The translations under genes were made by a program, and so were the position numbers. From Rhabditoides inermis (Eukaryota > Nematoda > Chromadorea > Rhabditida > Rhabditidae): 64,000 nt of DNA. Positions 61,930 through 64,000 of the stretch are shown here, one piece after another; position 1 is the stretch's first letter, and every line of letters starts with the position of its first letter. The notes under the pieces were generated by a model. It saw only the letters and a program-made list of their open reading frames with translations, was not told where the DNA came from and ran no database searches. The stretch is from positions 271,001 to 335,000 of the forward strand of contig CAWZYM010000195.1 of assembly GCA_963966185.1 (NCBI GenBank), read 5' to 3'.

Positions 61930-62597
61930 TCAAAAACGCTGGCGGTGTGCGCGCCAGCGTTTCGATCGGCGGAGGAAAGAGCTCGATCGGCGGACTCGCA
62001 AGGTTCGGGTAAAAAATGCGGACGAGAAGTTCGCGTTGCTCGAACAGAAGTGAAAAAAGATCGATCTCGCGACCCTCCACAGGCTGATCGATTCGATGCC
62101 CCGCCGCTGCCAGGCCGTTATTGTGAACAAGGGACACCTGACAAAGTACTGAGAAAGTTTTAGGCTATTATATCATTTTATAGTATAGTTAGGCTTTGTT
62201 AAAAGTAGAGTTTTGCAATTTTTTGATGTTTTTTTAATTGCTTTTTTAAAATTTAAGTAATTAACAATGTAATATGAAATCAAGGTGTTTTTGGATGCCT
62301 AATGAGTGGTTCTACCCGAAAAAGGTGTGTAGAACTTTTTTGGAAGTGTAGTTTGGTCACAGGAATTTTTCTTCAAAAAGAGAAAATGATGATTTTTCAA
62401 AAAGAGAAAATGATGATTTTGAAAATACAATAATCTGCCTACTGTAACCGGAAGAATAGAGGAGGATCAATATGAAGCATGGTATTAGGTTCGAATGGAG
62501 TCCAAAAACGGTGTGCAAACGATATGAGCTCTATCTTTCTTTTGAATAGTTTTTGAGAGCAAAAATCAAAGTGTGATACATTTTTGGCCGCCACTGT
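61930..62597 (+). mobile_element. Tc1-like transposon relic (3' end of transposase plus terminal repeat)
   Basis: The plus-strand frame ends LIDSMPRRCQAVI...GH.TKY at 62150, the characteristic C-terminus of Tc1-family transposases, preceded by an Arg/Lys-rich stretch ending EKFALLEQK. An in-frame TGA at 62051-62053 interrupts it where the family usually has a tryptophan. The element's right end is TTTTTGGCCGCCACTGTA at 62580-62597, the mirror of the Tc1-type CAGT(G/C)..GGCCAAAAA terminus, with TA at the border. No matching left end was seen. Dead copy. Confidence 0.7.
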
Positions 62598-63470
62598 AGC
62601 ATTCATTTGATTACTCTTTCTGAGTACGACTGCCAGTTCCATGATCCGATCTGAGATTTACAGTTCAAAAACTCTCAGCAAAAACAGCAAATCAAAAACA
62701 GCGGTCCGGAAGAGAGGATGCTGGACCCATAGCAACATTACCATAAAGATTTCCATAAAGTTCGTGAAATTGGCAAACGGCGAAAAAATGGGGAAACCCA
62801 CTATACAGACAATACTTCTTGAAATGCAATCGAGAAACATGACTAATTGAGAGTGGGTGGTGTAATTTATTTCTCTATTTCTCCTCTCTCTCTCTCTCTC
62901 TTTCTCTTTCTCTCTCTCTCTCTCTCCTCCTCCATCTCTTTCGTCCTCTCCTTCCTCCTCCCCCCCCCCGTCTCCCTCTCTGTCCATCTCTCTTCATTAT
63001 ATTTATTGTTATATTGCCTGGACTCACCGAGCCTGACTGTCGCATGTCGGACAAGTTACTGAAGTGTATTCAGTACCAGTTGGTTCTTTTATGGCTCATA
63101 TATTTTATATTTTCAGATGAGTTACGGTCACAAATTGAATGTTGTCTGTCCGGGACATTCAAATCCGATTATTTCAATAACACGAATTCCTGTTGACAAA
63201 TATTTCCGATCAACTGTGGTCGTAATGCCAGTAAAGGGCTCCGCCCCTCTCTTTAGGCTAACGTCGTCATTTTCCAGCTTTTTATTGATGTTCATCGATT
63301 GTTTATTGATTCTGATTCATTACTAGTATCTACAACGTGTACGTACTTATTACATAGTTCGCACTCATTATATCATTCTACCTACGTGCTAGCGCTTCAC
63401 GCCATTTCTACCTGACTTGTTCTTGCTTCGATTCTTTAGTTGTAATAGTGGAAAGAGAGGATACTGGCGG
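62598..63470. other. Intergenic; CT microsatellite
   Basis: (CT)n with CCTCC interruptions at 62880-62990. The words GATTTACAGTTCAAAAAC (62654) repeat 61920-61937, just inside the Tc1 relic. No gene supported. Confidence 0.5.
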
Positions 63471-63473
63471 GCA

Positions 63474-64000
63474 TGGAGTCTGATGAGTTGAGCGGAATCC
63501 TGCAGGTACTTCCCCCCCCTGCTCATTTGCTCATGTTATTTTCATGCTTTGCTTCCGCTCTACTTTTTGTTACGTTACACACATTATTTCGATTAGAGAT
63601 ACGTGTCTATCACTCAATAGTTCATAATTTTTGATTTCGTGATTTTATAGTTTGTTGTTTTCTAGTGCGTTACATTTATATTGATTCGTTTTCTTCCAGG
63701 GCGTTTGTCTGAGAAAGGCCGTTGTGCGTGGGCCGTCATCCTCATCCAGGCGACCATGGTCAAGATGTGCTACAACCTATGCGTCTACAAACATCTATTC
63801 TCCGCCGTCACCTAGAGTGGGTCAATTTATTAATCTTATTCATTTGATAGTGTTTTTGTTGGCGTTCCATTAATATACATAGTTTGTGATTTGTCGTGTT
63901 TCACAAATCACAAATTTGATTCGTTAGAAGACGTTTGAAGACATATCGGTGATGTATTGTGTGTAATCTTCAGGCGAATCTTTCTTTTCTAGAACTCTGG
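63474..64000 (+). CDS. 5' end of a plus-strand gene, runs off the window
   Basis: ATG at 63474 (MESDELSGILQ, donor GTACTT after 63506). Exon 2 63700-63820 (acceptor CTTCCAG) reads GVCLRKAVVRGPSSSSRRPW and onward. Exon 3 begins at 63974 after TTCAG and reaches the window edge in frame. All three join in phase. Ser/Arg-rich, probably disordered start; product unknown. Confidence 0.5.

Overview
This is a eukaryotic window and most likely nematode. Exons are small (about 50-250 bases). Introns are short, and most acceptors read TTTCAG, TTGCAG or TTTAG. In two well-resolved genes the start codon directly follows a TTTGTAG or TGTTCAG acceptor, as expected if a spliced leader is added. Gene density is high, many proteins look lineage-restricted, and (GA/CT)n tracts sit in a large share of introns. 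A diplogastrid such as Pristionchus would fit, but that is a guess from style, not a match. All gene models were built by hand from splice signals and reading-frame phase.

Layout. 1-3690: two arms of a near-perfect 1.34-kb inverted repeat, each carrying the 3' end of a cysteine-rich secreted-type gene; a third copy lies at 39.2-40.8 kb. 3.7-9.3 kb: tandem and inverted repeats with no convincing gene. 9.3-20.4 kb: an array of diverged exon groups on both strands, repeated about four times, some copies decayed. 21.1-32.3 kb: the most striking part. A 15-exon plus-strand gene (21077-27371) is interdigitated with minus-strand exons encoding a disordered basic protein (32314-27819) and a Ulp1/C48-like cysteine protease (24611-22479). 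The two minus-strand pieces are in phase and may be one gene of about 946 residues. 32.5-33.9 kb: an 11-unit satellite. 35.6-41.3 kb: unrecognised plus-strand exons interrupted by a small DNA transposon and by the third copy of the inverted-repeat block. 41.4-46.0 kb: a minus-strand gene of about 27 exons encoding alternating cysteine-rich modules, mostly one exon per module.

46-64 kb holds recognisable housekeeping-type genes, all on the minus strand. TIMM29 (TIM22-complex subunit, 49493-51393) is complete at 192 aa. A WBP4/FBP21-like splicing-factor C-terminal part lies at 51688-54272. A 21-exon, 708-aa major-facilitator transporter of SLC22 type spans 57323-61264. A plus-strand gene begins at 63474 and runs off the end. 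Mobile elements are well represented: tRNA-derived SINEs (one with clear target-site duplications), a pogo/Tigger-type element with long terminal inverted repeats, a short element at 35.7 kb, and a Tc1-like relic.

The genes do not form one pathway. The window reads as a fast-evolving chromosome arm in which conserved genes sit beside duplicated, lineage-specific and repeat-driven loci.
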